Source of the DNA: Rhodovastum sp963804495
Lineage (GTDB): Bacteria > Pseudomonadota > Alphaproteobacteria > Acetobacterales > Acetobacteraceae
Reading direction: 5' to 3'
DNA length: 64,000 nucleotides
NCBI GenBank assembly: GCA_963804495.1
Contig: CAWDQN010000008.1
Location: 8,889-72,888, forward strand
The number at the start of each line of letters is the position of its first letter. The stretch's first letter is position 1. Shown piece by piece: positions 18,221-27,087 of the stretch. Position numbers and translations under genes: made by a program. Under the pieces are notes generated by a model. That model saw nothing but the letters and a program-made list of their open reading frames with translations. It was not told the DNA's origin and made no database searches.

Positions 18221-19618
18221 TCAAGCCTTCGCGCTCGGCAGGTCAGCACGACGGAGCGGCAAGGCGTAGAGGCCGAGCGTCTCGTAGAGATACTCGTCGG
18301 GGTATTGGCGATACCCGGTGCCCGCTTGTCCGCTGCGTCTCACCAACCATCGTTGAAGACGCCGTTGCACATACCAGCGCACGACCTTGTAGGTCGGCAG
18401 AACCGGCCCTTGGTTGAAGTACGCAGCCCATCCCCGGATGAGTTGATTGATAGCGCCAACTCGCAGTTCCGGGCTTTCGGCATGTTTGTGCGGCGTCGTC
18501 GCGTCGTGGACTTGTTGGAGCAGGCGCCGAACGGCTTTCCGGGATGGGCACGTCCCGAGATAGGGCGCCCCATCCTTGCCGTAGAACCGGCCGATGGTAT
18601 AGCCGAGGAAGTCGAAGTTTTCCTCGGGCAAACGCGCCAGCCGGGTCTTGGTCTCGTTCACCGTCAACCCAAGCCGCGTCATCAACTGCCGCATCTCCGC
18701 CAGTGCTGCCGGCCCGTTGCCGGGCCGGCAGCAGATGACCAGGTCATCGGCATAGTTGACCACGTGGGCATCAAGCCGCGTTCGGTGACCGAATTGCTCC
18801 CAGGCCAGAAGGAAGCGACGGAAATAGAGATTCGCCAGCAAGGGCGAGATCGGAGAGCCTTGCGGCGTCCCTCGATGTCGGTCCTTGGCCTCCGTCGTGC
18901 ACCGGGTCGTGCGCTTGTCACGCTCGATGACCGGTGCCGTGAGCCAGCTCTTGATGACGGACAGGAGCGTCCCGTCCGCAACGCGTCGGCTCACGCAGCG
19001 CATCAGGGGACCGTGCGGAATTGAGGAAAAATAGTCGCTGAGGTCAGCGTCTACCACCTCCGATCGCCCGTGGTCCTTGATGTGCCAGAAGGCTTGGCGA
19101 ACTGCCATCTTGGCATCCATCTCCGGACGGAACCCGGACTGATTTCGCAGCAGGTCCGCCTCGAAGATCGGGCTCAGCACCAGAAGGGCCGCCATCTCGA
19201 CCACGCGGTCGTGGATGCACGGAATCCCAAGCGGGCGCAGGCCTCCGTTGCTCTTCGGAATCCAAACGCGCAGCAAGGGCTGTGGCCGATATCCGCCGGC
19301 GCACAACTCCTGCCGCAACTCTTCCAGCCATCGGTCTTGCCCGTAGGTGGTGATCTGGTCGAACGTCATTCCGTCGACGCCCGCGGCACCACCGTTGCGG
19401 TGGCATGCCCGGTACGCTTCTTCGAGGACGTTGGCCCGACACACTTTGTCCCATAGGGAGTAGAACCGGAAGGCTGGTTCAGCCTTAGCTTTTGCCTGCA
19501 GCGAGATCTGTAACTTCTGAACCCTTTCGTGCGGAGTTGCTGGGCCTTGGGCCAATCTCCGGGGTCTCGTCACTTTGATCGCCTGTCGCAGGTCAGGGCC
19601 CCTTCCCTCCATCGGCAT
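18221..19618 (-). CDS. ltrA: Group II intron reverse transcriptase/maturase
   Basis: The protein (465 aa) aids splicing of its own intron RNA and copies it during retrohoming. The reverse transcriptase blocks are visible: GGAAGVDGMTFDQ, IPKSNGGLRPLGIPCIHDRV, LSDYFSSIP, GTPQGSPISPLLANLY, and the active site YADDLVICC. A maturase (X) domain follows, with NQLIRGWAAYFNQG and a basic C-terminus. There is no HNH endonuclease domain after it. I chose ATG 19618 (MPMEGRGPDLRQ) with GAGG upstream; a longer start at 19747 is possible. The reading frame is intact, so the protein could act in trans even though its intron is interrupted upstream. Confidence 0.93.
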   Translation of the reverse strand: MPMEGRGPDLRQAIKVTRPRRLAQGPATPHERVQKLQISLQAKAKAEPAFRFYSLWDKVCRANVLEEAYRACHRNGGAAGVDGMTFDQITTYGQDRWLEELRQELCAGGYRPQPLLRVWIPKSNGGLRPLGIPCIHDRVVEMAALLVLSPIFEADLLRNQSGFRPEMDAKMAVRQAFWHIKDHGRSEVVDADLSDYFSSIPHGPLMRCVSRRVADGTLLSVIKSWLTAPVIERDKRTTRCTTEAKDRHRGTPQGSPISPLLANLYFRRFLLAWEQFGHRTRLDAHVVNYADDLVICCRPGNGPAALAEMRQLMTRLGLTVNETKTRLARLPEENFDFLGYTIGRFYGKDGAPYLGTCPSRKAVRRLLQQVHDATTPHKHAESPELRVGAINQLIRGWAAYFNQGPVLPTYKVVRWYVQRRLQRWLVRRSGQAGTGYRQYPDEYLYETLGLYALPLRRADLPSAKA

Positions 19619-19882
19619 TACCCGACCTCGTCGGTAGTACGGACCCATCCGCCATCTGCCCCGGCCGGCGCTGTCCCTCGCGGGTTCGCCGTTGGCCAGC
19701 CGGTTTGCCAACCGTGGCCGCCAGACCAGACTTCCCTTGTTGCGCACCGATGTTCTGCCATACGTGCTGCCATCTTTACCCCGGTGAGACCGTCAGGGGC
19801 GTTTCTCGCTCGCTTGCCTGACGACGGCGGCCTCCCCATTCCACTGGTGGGTCGGCTCTCACATTGATCTTTTCGAGCCTCG

Positions 19883-21130
19883 TCAGAAAAATCTGTGGGC
19901 GACGTTCGGTTCCGGCAGCTTGCCAAGTGCGTGATATAACGCGGTTTCCATGACGTGGAAGGTGCGGAATCCGTAGGAGTTTCGCATGGTCACTTTGGCC
20001 TTGTTGTTGAGGCCCTCGACGATGCCGCTGGAGAACGCCTTTCTGGCGCGGAAGTAGTTTAGGATCAGCTCACGGTGCCGGCGTAGCGTCTTGGCAACCT
20101 TCTTCATCGGTTCGAGGCGCGAGCGCATCACCTGACGGCACCAGTCATCGAGAAACTTGCCGGCCCAGGTCGGCGACTTGTACTCCCAGAACTGCTGGAA
20201 ATCCTCCTTCAGCAGATAGGCCCGCACCGTCTGCAGATTGTAGCGCAGCAAATCACGCAGGCGGAACCGCTGGCCATCGGTGAGGTTGGCGCGGCGCTTG
20301 AGCACGCACCAACGGGTTTTCTTGAGGACTGGCTCATAGCCGTCACGAGCCAGCCGACGCGCCTCGCCAGCACGTATCTCGTCGACGGCGTCGTTCATCT
20401 TGGCGACGATGTGGAAGCGGTCGAGGATGTGTATGGCTTGGCTGCACCGTTCGCGGATCACCTTCAGGTACGGCTGCCACATGTCCGAGCACACGAACTC
20501 GATCTGCCCGGCCACTTCTTTGCCGATCATGGCGAAGAACTGCTCAAAGCTCTCGATCGTCCGCTCCCGGCCGATCCACAGCAGGCGGACGCAGCCCTGC
20601 TCGATCTGATAGACCAGCGTCAGGTACTTGTGGCCTTTGGCGTACTGGATCTCATCGACGCCGATGGCCGCGATCCGACCGAGCTGGCGATTTTCGAGCC
20701 CCCACTTCACGACATACTCGACCGATTGGCAGACCTTGTCCCAGGACGTTCGAAACGACACAGCCGTCTCCTGCCACGACAACTTCCTGGCCCAATGTGC
20801 CAGGAACAGCATGTAGGCCTTCGTCAGCTGGTGCTTGCCGATCCCCCACGGAACCTCCTCGACCCGCACACCGCAGTCCCCGCAATTGACCCGCCGCATA
20901 CGGTAGAGCAACACGACCATGAAGCCCCACAAAGGGACGAACTCGAATTGCCGCTGGCCCAGGTGATCGTAGCCGGTCGCCGGCCGGTGGCAGCCAGAGC
21001 ACACCGGCTTCGAGCCACGGCGGGGCCGCACGGGAATCTCGATGGTCTGGCTGGACGTGCAATACCGCGCTCCCTCGTAGACGAAGCCGGGAAAGTGCTG
21101 ATATTGGTTTAGCAGGGAGATCAGCCTCAT
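19883..21130 (-). CDS. ISL3-family transposase
   Basis: The 415-aa product is a full-length ISL3 transposase. It has the N-terminal zinc finger CSGCHRPATGYDHLG with the later CGDCG, the HTH region, and the DDE domain. Its first Asp lies in AIGVDEIQYAKGHKYLTLVY and the second in FVCSDMWQPYLKVI. The C-terminal GIVEGLNNKAKVTMRNSYGF holds the catalytic Glu. The gene is uninterrupted and its stop lies 5 bases from the IS end, so this is the youngest and probably still active layer of the nest. Its start overlaps the divergent 158-codon frame. Confidence 0.95.
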   Translation of the reverse strand: MRLISLLNQYQHFPGFVYEGARYCTSSQTIEIPVRPRRGSKPVCSGCHRPATGYDHLGQRQFEFVPLWGFMVVLLYRMRRVNCGDCGVRVEEVPWGIGKHQLTKAYMLFLAHWARKLSWQETAVSFRTSWDKVCQSVEYVVKWGLENRQLGRIAAIGVDEIQYAKGHKYLTLVYQIEQGCVRLLWIGRERTIESFEQFFAMIGKEVAGQIEFVCSDMWQPYLKVIRERCSQAIHILDRFHIVAKMNDAVDEIRAGEARRLARDGYEPVLKKTRWCVLKRRANLTDGQRFRLRDLLRYNLQTVRAYLLKEDFQQFWEYKSPTWAGKFLDDWCRQVMRSRLEPMKKVAKTLRRHRELILNYFRARKAFSSGIVEGLNNKAKVTMRNSYGFRTFHVMETALYHALGKLPEPNVAHRFF

Positions 21131-21605
21131 GGCAGGACGACCCCATAGAGTTGCCGGGACGCCTGTCAGTGTAGCGGAGCAGCCGCCTGCCGCCGATCCA
21201 TTGCGGACCTACTGTCCGGATCTGGATCAGTGGCCACGAAGTTGGGCGTACGAGCCGCGCGATATTCCGCTCGGCGTGCGGCTGGTCGAATACTTCACGC
21301 CGTTCCTGCGCGACCTGCTGATGCAGCAGCTGTCGCGCAAGACCCTGCGTCGCCATCGCGACAACATCTGGGTCCTCGGCGGCGAAGTGATCCGTCGGCT
21401 GCAGATGGACAGTGCCCTGCGGCGAATGCCCATCGAGCAGATCGTGCTCGGCCTCATCGAAGAGGAAGGCGGCCCGCTGCTCTCCCGCCGCCAGTCCGAC
21501 GACGAGCAGCGCAGCTTCGACGCGACATGCCGTAGGCTATTCCGCTTCCTGACCACCGAACCCACGATCGGCGGCCATCGCGGTCCTCGCCGCGATCCGC
21601 AGTGA
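21129..21605 (+). CDS. Conserved-looking passenger protein of the ISL3 element, unknown function
   Basis: The frame encodes 158 aa and lies inside the IS, divergent from the transposase. The region PRSWAYEPRDIPLGVRLVEY to about residue 110 is well ordered and helical, with LSRKTLRRHRDNIWVLGGEV as its most distinctive part and a basic helix that could bind DNA. The first codons overlap the transposase start, so a start further in is possible. I recall similar small proteins next to IS elements in alphaproteobacteria but know no function. It may be an accessory gene or simply cargo. Confidence 0.6.
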   Translation: MAGRPHRVAGTPVSVAEQPPAADPLRTYCPDLDQWPRSWAYEPRDIPLGVRLVEYFTPFLRDLLMQQLSRKTLRRHRDNIWVLGGEVIRRLQMDSALRRMPIEQIVLGLIEEEGGPLLSRRQSDDEQRSFDATCRRLFRFLTTEPTIGGHRGPRRDPQ

Positions 21606-21965
21606 ACCGCCGGCGCCATTGCAGACTGCGTGGCGACGCCGCTCGCGCGCCCGACACACAACCGGCCGTGCCGTCCGCCTCGCCATCATCGGCCGCGCTA
21701 CGCCGTCACGCCTGCTACCCTAACGCGCTCGATACGATATGCCCGAAAGCACCCACTGATTCTCCCGAGGAGCCCTTTTCGAGGCCTCGACGATGTTCGC
21801 TTGTGCTGCGGCCCGTATGGCCCGCTGATCCCCAGAAGGGACCGTTTCCCAGAGTGCTTCAGACCATTCGTCGCCTCCTGATCCGCCCCGGGTGCTTCCG
21901 GCTGGAGCGAGAGTTGCCGGGTGGGGTTTGCACCCACGACATCTGTGCACCTTGGCAAGGCACAC

Positions 21966-22228
21966 AGTGGAACAAGATAGAGCACCGCATGTTCTGCCAT
22001 ATCACCCAGACTTGGCGCGGCAAGCCGCTGACCAGTCGGCTCACTGTCGTCGAACTCATCGCCGCAACAACGACCAAGGCTGGCCTCCGAGCGCGCTGCG
22101 AGCTTGATACCCGTGCCTATGCGAAGGGCATCAAGGTCACCGACGCCGAGATGGACAGCCTCAACATCAAGGGCAACGCGTTCCATCCGGAATGGAATTA
22201 CACCATCACGCCCAGAGCGCTAATGTGA
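21966..22228 (+). pseudogene. ISAzo13-family transposase, 3' part
   Basis: This segment supplies WNKIEHRMFCHITQTWRGKP to the end (EWNYTITPRALM), including the catalytic Glu in WNKIEHR. The first two bases (AG) complete the Lys codon begun by A at 18061, restoring GTSKWNKIEHR. The catalytic D-D and E residues are therefore on opposite sides of the insert, so the transposase is inactive. Confidence 0.9.
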
Positions 22229-22254
22229 AGCGCTTATTGTCGGGCGTCTGCTTA

Positions 22255-22711
22255 GTGGCCCACTGCCTGATATAGACCCACGACATTTGACCGGACGTGC
22301 CGACCGTTCGAACCACGCTGGCGGCCGGAGTTTGCCTCCCGGCGCTGTGCCGGCGGCGCTACGATACCGTCGAGCCAGGCCTGGCCGCGCTGGATCGGCG
22401 CGGGCTGGGCGGTACCAGATGGTTGGCACAGCGGCTACGCTGCGGCGGCAGCAGCGCGACTGATCGCGACCAGGTGCTGGGTGGGCGGTGTCCACCGCCC
22501 ATCTGCTCCGTTCGTTTCCCGATCGGGTCACGCTGGGAGCGGCGAATTATGCCATTGCGAACACAGTCAAAAAATGCAACTATTGGTACGAAAGAATCCC
22601 ACGGGCTAATTTCTTCCAGCGGGAAGTGCATGAAAGGCGCCTTGCAAGATCGGCATGGCGCAACTAAATGCAGTTCAGGTTAAATTGGAGGCCATAAGAG
22701 AAGGAATCCAA
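22255..22711. other. Region downstream of the IS nest, no gene assigned
   Basis: The first 280 bases are GC-rich with no recognised protein on either strand. From about 22540 the base composition drops sharply to AT-rich, which continues through the next small gene. I see no RNA gene. The change in composition suggests a junction between DNA of different origin. Confidence 0.4.
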
Positions 22712-23002
22712 ATGTCACAGGAAATTCGATATTTCGTCATAATTTTGGTCCTGTGCAGTGCCGGATATGTGGGAATACAAGATCACAGATATTCGGAAAT
22801 AGACATCCTTGCTCAAAAAGTAATTGATACTTACCAGCGTATATCTTGTGAGGATATTGTAACCAAGCGCAGTGAAATTTTACAAGTAAATGAACAAATT
22901 GTTAAGATAATGCATGAGAGTGTTGATATTCGTAGAAAATTCATCAATCGCATCGCGGCGCCTGTCGCAAATAAATTGTTTGCGTGCGGATTGATCTCCT
23001 GA
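22712..23002 (+). CDS. Small single-pass membrane protein in a low-GC island, unknown
   Basis: The frame encodes 96 aa from ATG 22712, which has AGAAGGAA about 8 bases upstream; an earlier in-frame ATG at 22655 has none. Residues 6-21 (RYFVIILVLCSAGYVG) form one membrane helix. The rest is a polar, helical tail (DIVTKRSEILQVNEQIVKIM) that could form a coiled coil. Codon use is strikingly AT-rich compared with every neighbour, indicating recent transfer. No family is recognised. It sits between an IS nest and a transposase remnant. Confidence 0.55.
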   Translation: MSQEIRYFVIILVLCSAGYVGIQDHRYSEIDILAQKVIDTYQRISCEDIVTKRSEILQVNEQIVKIMHESVDIRRKFINRIAAPVANKLFACGLIS

Positions 23003-23229
23003 TCCGCGCAGTCGGCAGCGGTGCGGCACGCCTCGGTCTCCACGATCTCGACGGTCGTGACGGAGGATGCCGACAAGAAGCGATAGATCGCGATCTCGTC
23101 CGCACGATCACCGCCAAGCTTGCGGATGAGCAGCAACCCGGTCTCCATCACCCGCTCAATCAGGGTGCTGCCCATCGTCGCACGACGAGCATCCGCAAAA
23201 TGACCGAGCTCGCCAATCTGCCGCCCCAT
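22996..23229 (-). pseudogene. N-terminal fragment of an IS4-like transposase
   Basis: About 78 codons from ATG 23229 read MGRQIGELGHFADARRATMG and later IRKLGGDRADEIAIYRFLS. This resembles the N-terminal DNA-binding domain of IS4/Tn5-type transposases (ELG-FADARR ... RLGGDRAGE ... RFL). The similarity stops near 22996, where the low-GC DNA begins; the catalytic domain is missing. I judge it a remnant cut by insertion or deletion at the island edge. Confidence 0.5.
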
Positions 23230-23411
23230 GACATCCCCAAATCGAGACAGGTCACAGAGAATCTGGAGGTTGGCGGGAGCGCAAGCAAATTGTGTGAATG
23301 CCGTAGCGCCGCAGGGTCAGCCGCACCGGCGTGAGCAATGACCTGGTTACCGGTCCCACGAAGCGAATAGCTGTCGTTGTGCAGGCAAAGGTTGCCAGGA
23401 ACGCAGCCGAC

Positions 23412-25844
23412 CTACACGTCCAAATTCGCCACCTTCAGCGCGTTGCCGACAATGAATTCCCGCCGCGGTTCGACCACGTCGCCCATCAGGGTGGAAAAAA
23501 CCTGGCCGGCATCCTCGAGATCGCCCACCCGCACCTGCAACAACGTGCGCACCACCGGATCGAGCGTCGTTTTCCACAACTGATCCGGATTCATCTCGCC
23601 CAGCCCTTTGAAGCGCTGGATGGTCAGGCCACGCCGTCCCTGCGCCAGGATGCGGTCGAACGCGCTCGCCGGGCCGAGCGCCGGCGATTCCTCGCGGTCG
23701 AGCTTAAGCAGCGCCGGCGCCGAGAAGCGCTGCTGCAGGGGCTCCGCCCGGTCGGCCAGCCAGCGCGCCTCGGCGCTTCGCAGTGTGGCGGTGTCCAGCG
23801 TGTGCAGTTCGGCCACACCGCGCACCGTGCGTGCCAGCGTCAGCCCGTGCGCGTCGGATCCCACCTTCCAGGTGCGCTCCGCCGGCAGCGAGATGGCGTT
23901 CAACCGCTGTACTAGCGTCTGCGCAGCCGCAGTGGCGCGCTCGACATCCGGTGTCAGCGCACCGGCAATCGCCGCCTGTTCGAGCAGCGCCACCGGAATG
24001 ACCGCAGACAACCGGCGCAGCCGCGCGCTCGCCTCGCGCAGCCATGTCGTTTCCTCCTGCAGTTCCGGCCCCTGGAGCAGCCGCCCGTCCGCATAGCTCA
24101 GCCGCGCCTCGCCGAGCACCTTGTCGAGCAGGAAGCGTTCCAGGGCGGCATCGTCCTTCAAATAGCGTTCGTCATTGCCGCGCTTGGCCCGGTACAGCGG
24201 CGGCTGGGCGATGAACAGATGGCCGCGCTCGAACAACTGCGGCATCTGGCGGAAGAAGAAGGTCAGCAGCAGGGTACGGATGTGCGAGCCGTCCACGTCG
24301 GCATCGGTCATGATCACGATGCGGTGGTAGCGCAGCTTGGCCACATCGAAACCGCCTTGCTCCGGCTCGCCACGGCCGATGCCGGCCCCGAGGGCGGTGA
24401 TCAGGGTGCCGATTTCCGCGCTGCCCAGCATGCGGTCGAAACGGGCGCGCTCAACGTTCAGAATCTTGCCCTTGAGCGGCAGGATCGCCTGGAACTTCCG
24501 GTCACGGCCCTGCTTGGCCGAGCCGCCGGCGGAATCACCCTCGACGATGAACAGCTCGCATTTCGACGGGTCGCGTTCCTGGCAGTCGGCCAGCTTGCCG
24601 GGCAAGGTGGAGATGTCCAGCACGCCCTTGCGACGGGTGAGCTCGCGCGCCTTGCGCGCCGCCTCACGCGCCGCCGCGGCGTCCATCACCTTCTGGATGA
24701 TGCCTTTGGCTTCCTTCGGATGGGTCTCGAACCAGTGCGCCACCGCGTCGGCCACCACCGCCTGCACCGCCGGCTGCACTTCCGAGCTGACCAGTTTTTC
24801 TTTCGTCTGCGACGAGAACTTCGGGTCCGGCACCTTCACCGACAGCACCGCCGTCATGCCCTCGCGCATGTCGTCACCGACCAGCGACAGGCTGTCCTTC
24901 TTGCCCATCCCCTCGGCGTATTTGCTCACCACCCGGGTCAGCGCCTGGCGGAACCCGGCCAGGTGGGTGCCGCCGTCGCGCTGGGGGATGTTGTTGGTGA
25001 AACATAGCATGGTTTCGTGGAAACTATCGTTCCACGACAGTGCGAATTCCACCCTGATGCCGGTGCCGTTCGCCTCCGCCGAGGCGTGGATGGGCGGGGC
25101 GAACACCGATGTCTTGGCCCGGTCGAGCCATTGCACGAACGCCACCAGCCCGCCGACGTAATGGAACTGCACTTCATTCGACGGCGCGTGCCGCTCATCG
25201 CGCGCCACGATCGCCAGCCCAGAGTTCAGGAAGGCGAGTTCGCGCAGCCGGCGCTCCAGCACCGCGAAGTCGAAGTCGACATGGGTGAAGGTGCCGGTGC
25301 TCGGCTTGAACGTGACCTCGGTGCCGCACGCGCGGGTCTGCTCACCCACACGCGCCAGCGGAGCCTCGGCGTCGCCATGGCGGAAGCGGATGAAATGCTC
25401 GGCGCCGTCGCGCCAGATCCGCACTTCCATCCACTCGGACAGCGCGTTCACCACCGCCGCGCCCACGCCGTGCAGACCGCCGGAGACCTTGTAGGAGTTC
25501 TGGTTAAACTTGCCGCCCGCATGCAGCCGCGTCAGCACCACCTCAGTCGCTGATATCCCTTCCTCGGCGTGGATATCGACCGGAATGCCGCGGCCGTCGT
25601 CGCGCACGGTGACGCTGCCGTCGCCGTTCAGCACCATCTCGACGCGGTGGGCGAATCCGGCCTGGGCCTCGTCCACGGCGTTGTCGATGATCTCGAACAC
25701 CATGTGGTGCAGGCCCGAACCGTCATCGGTGTCGCCGATATACATGCCAGGCCGCTTGCGCACCGCATCCAGGCCGCGCAGGACCGAAATGGAGGAGGCG
25801 TCGTAGGCGTCGGACTCGGGGATCGGCGCGGCGTTCTCGGACAT
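23412..25844 (-). CDS. gyrB: DNA gyrase subunit B
   Basis: GyrB (810 aa) is the ATPase subunit of gyrase, which introduces negative supercoils. The GHKL ATPase motifs are clear: IIDNAVDEA near residue 52, DDGRGIPVDIH near 80, and GLHGVGAAVVNALS near 122. The TOPRIM domain has FIVEGDSAGGSAKQGRDRKF near residue 430 and IMTDADVDGSHIRTLLLTFF near 510, giving the metal-binding Glu and DxD. The C-terminal QRFKGLGEMNPDQLW is canonical. It lies downstream of recF with a 59-base gap in the order dnaA-dnaN-recF-gyrB. Confidence 0.98.
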   Translation of the reverse strand: MSENAAPIPESDAYDASSISVLRGLDAVRKRPGMYIGDTDDGSGLHHMVFEIIDNAVDEAQAGFAHRVEMVLNGDGSVTVRDDGRGIPVDIHAEEGISATEVVLTRLHAGGKFNQNSYKVSGGLHGVGAAVVNALSEWMEVRIWRDGAEHFIRFRHGDAEAPLARVGEQTRACGTEVTFKPSTGTFTHVDFDFAVLERRLRELAFLNSGLAIVARDERHAPSNEVQFHYVGGLVAFVQWLDRAKTSVFAPPIHASAEANGTGIRVEFALSWNDSFHETMLCFTNNIPQRDGGTHLAGFRQALTRVVSKYAEGMGKKDSLSLVGDDMREGMTAVLSVKVPDPKFSSQTKEKLVSSEVQPAVQAVVADAVAHWFETHPKEAKGIIQKVMDAAAAREAARKARELTRRKGVLDISTLPGKLADCQERDPSKCELFIVEGDSAGGSAKQGRDRKFQAILPLKGKILNVERARFDRMLGSAEIGTLITALGAGIGRGEPEQGGFDVAKLRYHRIVIMTDADVDGSHIRTLLLTFFFRQMPQLFERGHLFIAQPPLYRAKRGNDERYLKDDAALERFLLDKVLGEARLSYADGRLLQGPELQEETTWLREASARLRRLSAVIPVALLEQAAIAGALTPDVERATAAAQTLVQRLNAISLPAERTWKVGSDAHGLTLARTVRGVAELHTLDTATLRSAEARWLADRAEPLQQRFSAPALLKLDREESPALGPASAFDRILAQGRRGLTIQRFKGLGEMNPDQLWKTTLDPVVRTLLQVRVGDLEDAGQVFSTLMGDVVEPRREFIVGNALKVANLDV

Positions 25845-25903
25845 GCCGGCTTGGTACTCCAGGGTGGTTAGATTCTTGCTATTTATATAGGTGGGACCTG
25901 CAA

Positions 25904-27067
25904 TTAGCCACCCGCATCAGCCGTCGGCGAGAGGGCGAAGTCCGGGTCCCGGACCAGCGCATCGCCGCCGGTCCGCATCGCCTCGGCCGCACCACGAAGG
26001 GGGAAGAACGTTTCGCGATCCGTGCCAGTCAGCAGAACCTGTGCCGGCAAGGCGCGCAGCGCGTGGAACAGTGCCTGCCGGTGGGCTGGATCGAGGTGCA
26101 CCGCCGGTTCGTCCAGCAGCAGCAGCGGTGCCGCGCCGCGGGCCTCGGCCAGCAGCGCCGCATGGCCCAGCACCACGCCGATCAGCAGCGCCTTCTGCTG
26201 CCCGGTGCTCGCCAGCGCCGCGGCAAGGCCGCTGGCCGCATCAGTCAGCCCCATGTCGGCGCGATGCGCACCCTGCAACGCCGACCCGGCACGGGCATCG
26301 GCCGCCCGCCCGACCGCCAGCACCCCGCGCAGCCAATCCTCCGCCGCCAGCGCCGGCCCACCGGCCAGGCGCTCAGCAATCTGGCAGGACAGCGACAACC
26401 GTGCCGCCGGGAAGGCCCCGGCCACACCTGCCTGCAGCGCCGCGTTCAGCCGCGCCACCAGGGCCGCCCGTGCCGCCGTGGCGGCGACCGCATGGCGCGC
26501 CATCGCATCCTCCAGCCCAGCCAGCCAGGCTGCATCCGCGCCGCTCTCGGCCAGCAGCCGGTTGCGTTGCGCCATGGCCGTGTCAAACGCGGCCACTTCG
26601 CGCGCATGCCCGGGCTCAAGCGCATAAACCAGCCGGTCCAGGAAACGCCGCCGCCCGGAGGCGCCCTCCTGAAACAGCCGGTCCATCTGCGGGGTGAGCC
26701 AAACAGCCGAAACCCGTGCGGCGATTTCGGCCTGGCTGCGCGGCGCCACCCCGTCAAGCCGGAACACCCGCCGGTCCGCCGGACCCTCCGGCGGCGTGCC
26801 GGTGCCGATATCCACGTCACCCTGCGGGGCGGCAAACCGGCCTGCCACCGCCCAGCCAGATCCACCCCGCCGCACCAGATCGGCCAGCCGCGCCCCGCGC
26901 AAGCCACGCCCCGGCACCAGGAGCGACACCGCCTCCAACAGGTTGGTCTTGCCGCTGCCGTTCGGGCCGTAGAACACCGCCAGGCGACAATCCGGCCGCC
27001 AGGTCAGCGCCGCATAGTTGCGGAAATCAGTGAGCGTCAGCCGCGCCAGCGCGACGCCTGCGCGCAT
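25904..27067 (-). CDS. recF: DNA replication and repair protein RecF
   Basis: RecF (387 aa) is an SMC-like ATPase that helps load RecA at gaps. The N-terminal LTLTDFRNYAAL is diagnostic, and the Walker A motif is YGPNGSGKTNLLEAV near residue 35. The ABC signature is around SGLAAALASTGQQKALLIGV near residue 290, followed by Walker B LLLLDEPAVHLD. I prefer ATG 27067 (MRAGVALARL) because GGGAGG lies just upstream; the frame extends to ATG 27079. A 188-bp palindromic region separates it from dnaN. Confidence 0.95.
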   Translation of the reverse strand: MRAGVALARLTLTDFRNYAALTWRPDCRLAVFYGPNGSGKTNLLEAVSLLVPGRGLRGARLADLVRRGGSGWAVAGRFAAPQGDVDIGTGTPPEGPADRRVFRLDGVAPRSQAEIAARVSAVWLTPQMDRLFQEGASGRRRFLDRLVYALEPGHAREVAAFDTAMAQRNRLLAESGADAAWLAGLEDAMARHAVAATAARAALVARLNAALQAGVAGAFPAARLSLSCQIAERLAGGPALAAEDWLRGVLAVGRAADARAGSALQGAHRADMGLTDAASGLAAALASTGQQKALLIGVVLGHAALLAEARGAAPLLLLDEPAVHLDPAHRQALFHALRALPAQVLLTGTDRETFFPLRGAAEAMRTGGDALVRDPDFALSPTADAGG

Positions 27068-27087
27068 GTGTCCTCCCATGTTCGTGT

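Larger units (their letters stand above)
19878..21775 (-). mobile_element. ISL3-family insertion sequence inside the group II intron
   Basis: The element is flanked by an 8-bp direct repeat TTTTCGAG (19870-19877 and 21776-21783), the target duplication length typical of ISL3. Its ends are imperfect inverted repeats: CCTCGTCAGAAAAATCTGTG from the left, and GGGCTCCTCGGGAGAATCAG then TGGG from the right. It encodes an intact transposase and a divergent 158-codon frame. Removing the IS and one repeat joins intron domain sequences smoothly (CGAGGCCTCGAAAAGATCAA). The exact terminal base is uncertain by a few positions. Confidence 0.8.
18062..21965 (-). mobile_element. Group II intron (antisense to host transposase), interrupted by an ISL3 element
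   Basis: On the minus strand the intron starts at 21965 with GTGTGCCTTGCC, fitting the GUGYG 5' consensus, and ends at 18062 with CAACTCTAC, fitting the AY 3' rule. It encodes a reverse transcriptase/maturase and has a domain V hairpin 47 bases after the stop codon. The boundary is supported to the base because joining the flanks restores the transposase frame. The intron without its own insert is about 2.0 kb. Since the intron sense strand is opposite to the transposase, it cannot be spliced from transposase mRNA. Confidence 0.9.
17022..22251 (+). mobile_element. ISAzo13-type insertion sequence, split by nested inserts
   Basis: The element is bounded by imperfect inverted repeats: GGCGTCGCCCAATAA at the left (17022) and, read inward from the right end (22251), GCAGACGCCCGACAATAAG. 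A possible 3-bp TTA duplication flanks it (17019-17021 and 22252-22254). It carries a transposase gene interrupted at 18061/21966 by 3904 bp of group II intron, which contains a further IS. Without the inserts the IS would be 1326 bp. The transposase family is clear; exact ends and TSD are inferred by eye. Confidence 0.75.

Noticed and set aside
18062..18417. Extension of the ISAzo13 transposase frame past 18061
   Set aside because: Homology stops exactly at the intron border. The remaining codons read through intron domains V and VI and the end of the maturase gene on the other strand.
22220..22531. Minus-strand 103-codon frame after the IS nest
   Set aside because: Arg/Pro-rich with no ribosome site. 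It overlaps the IS end and looks like a GC shadow.
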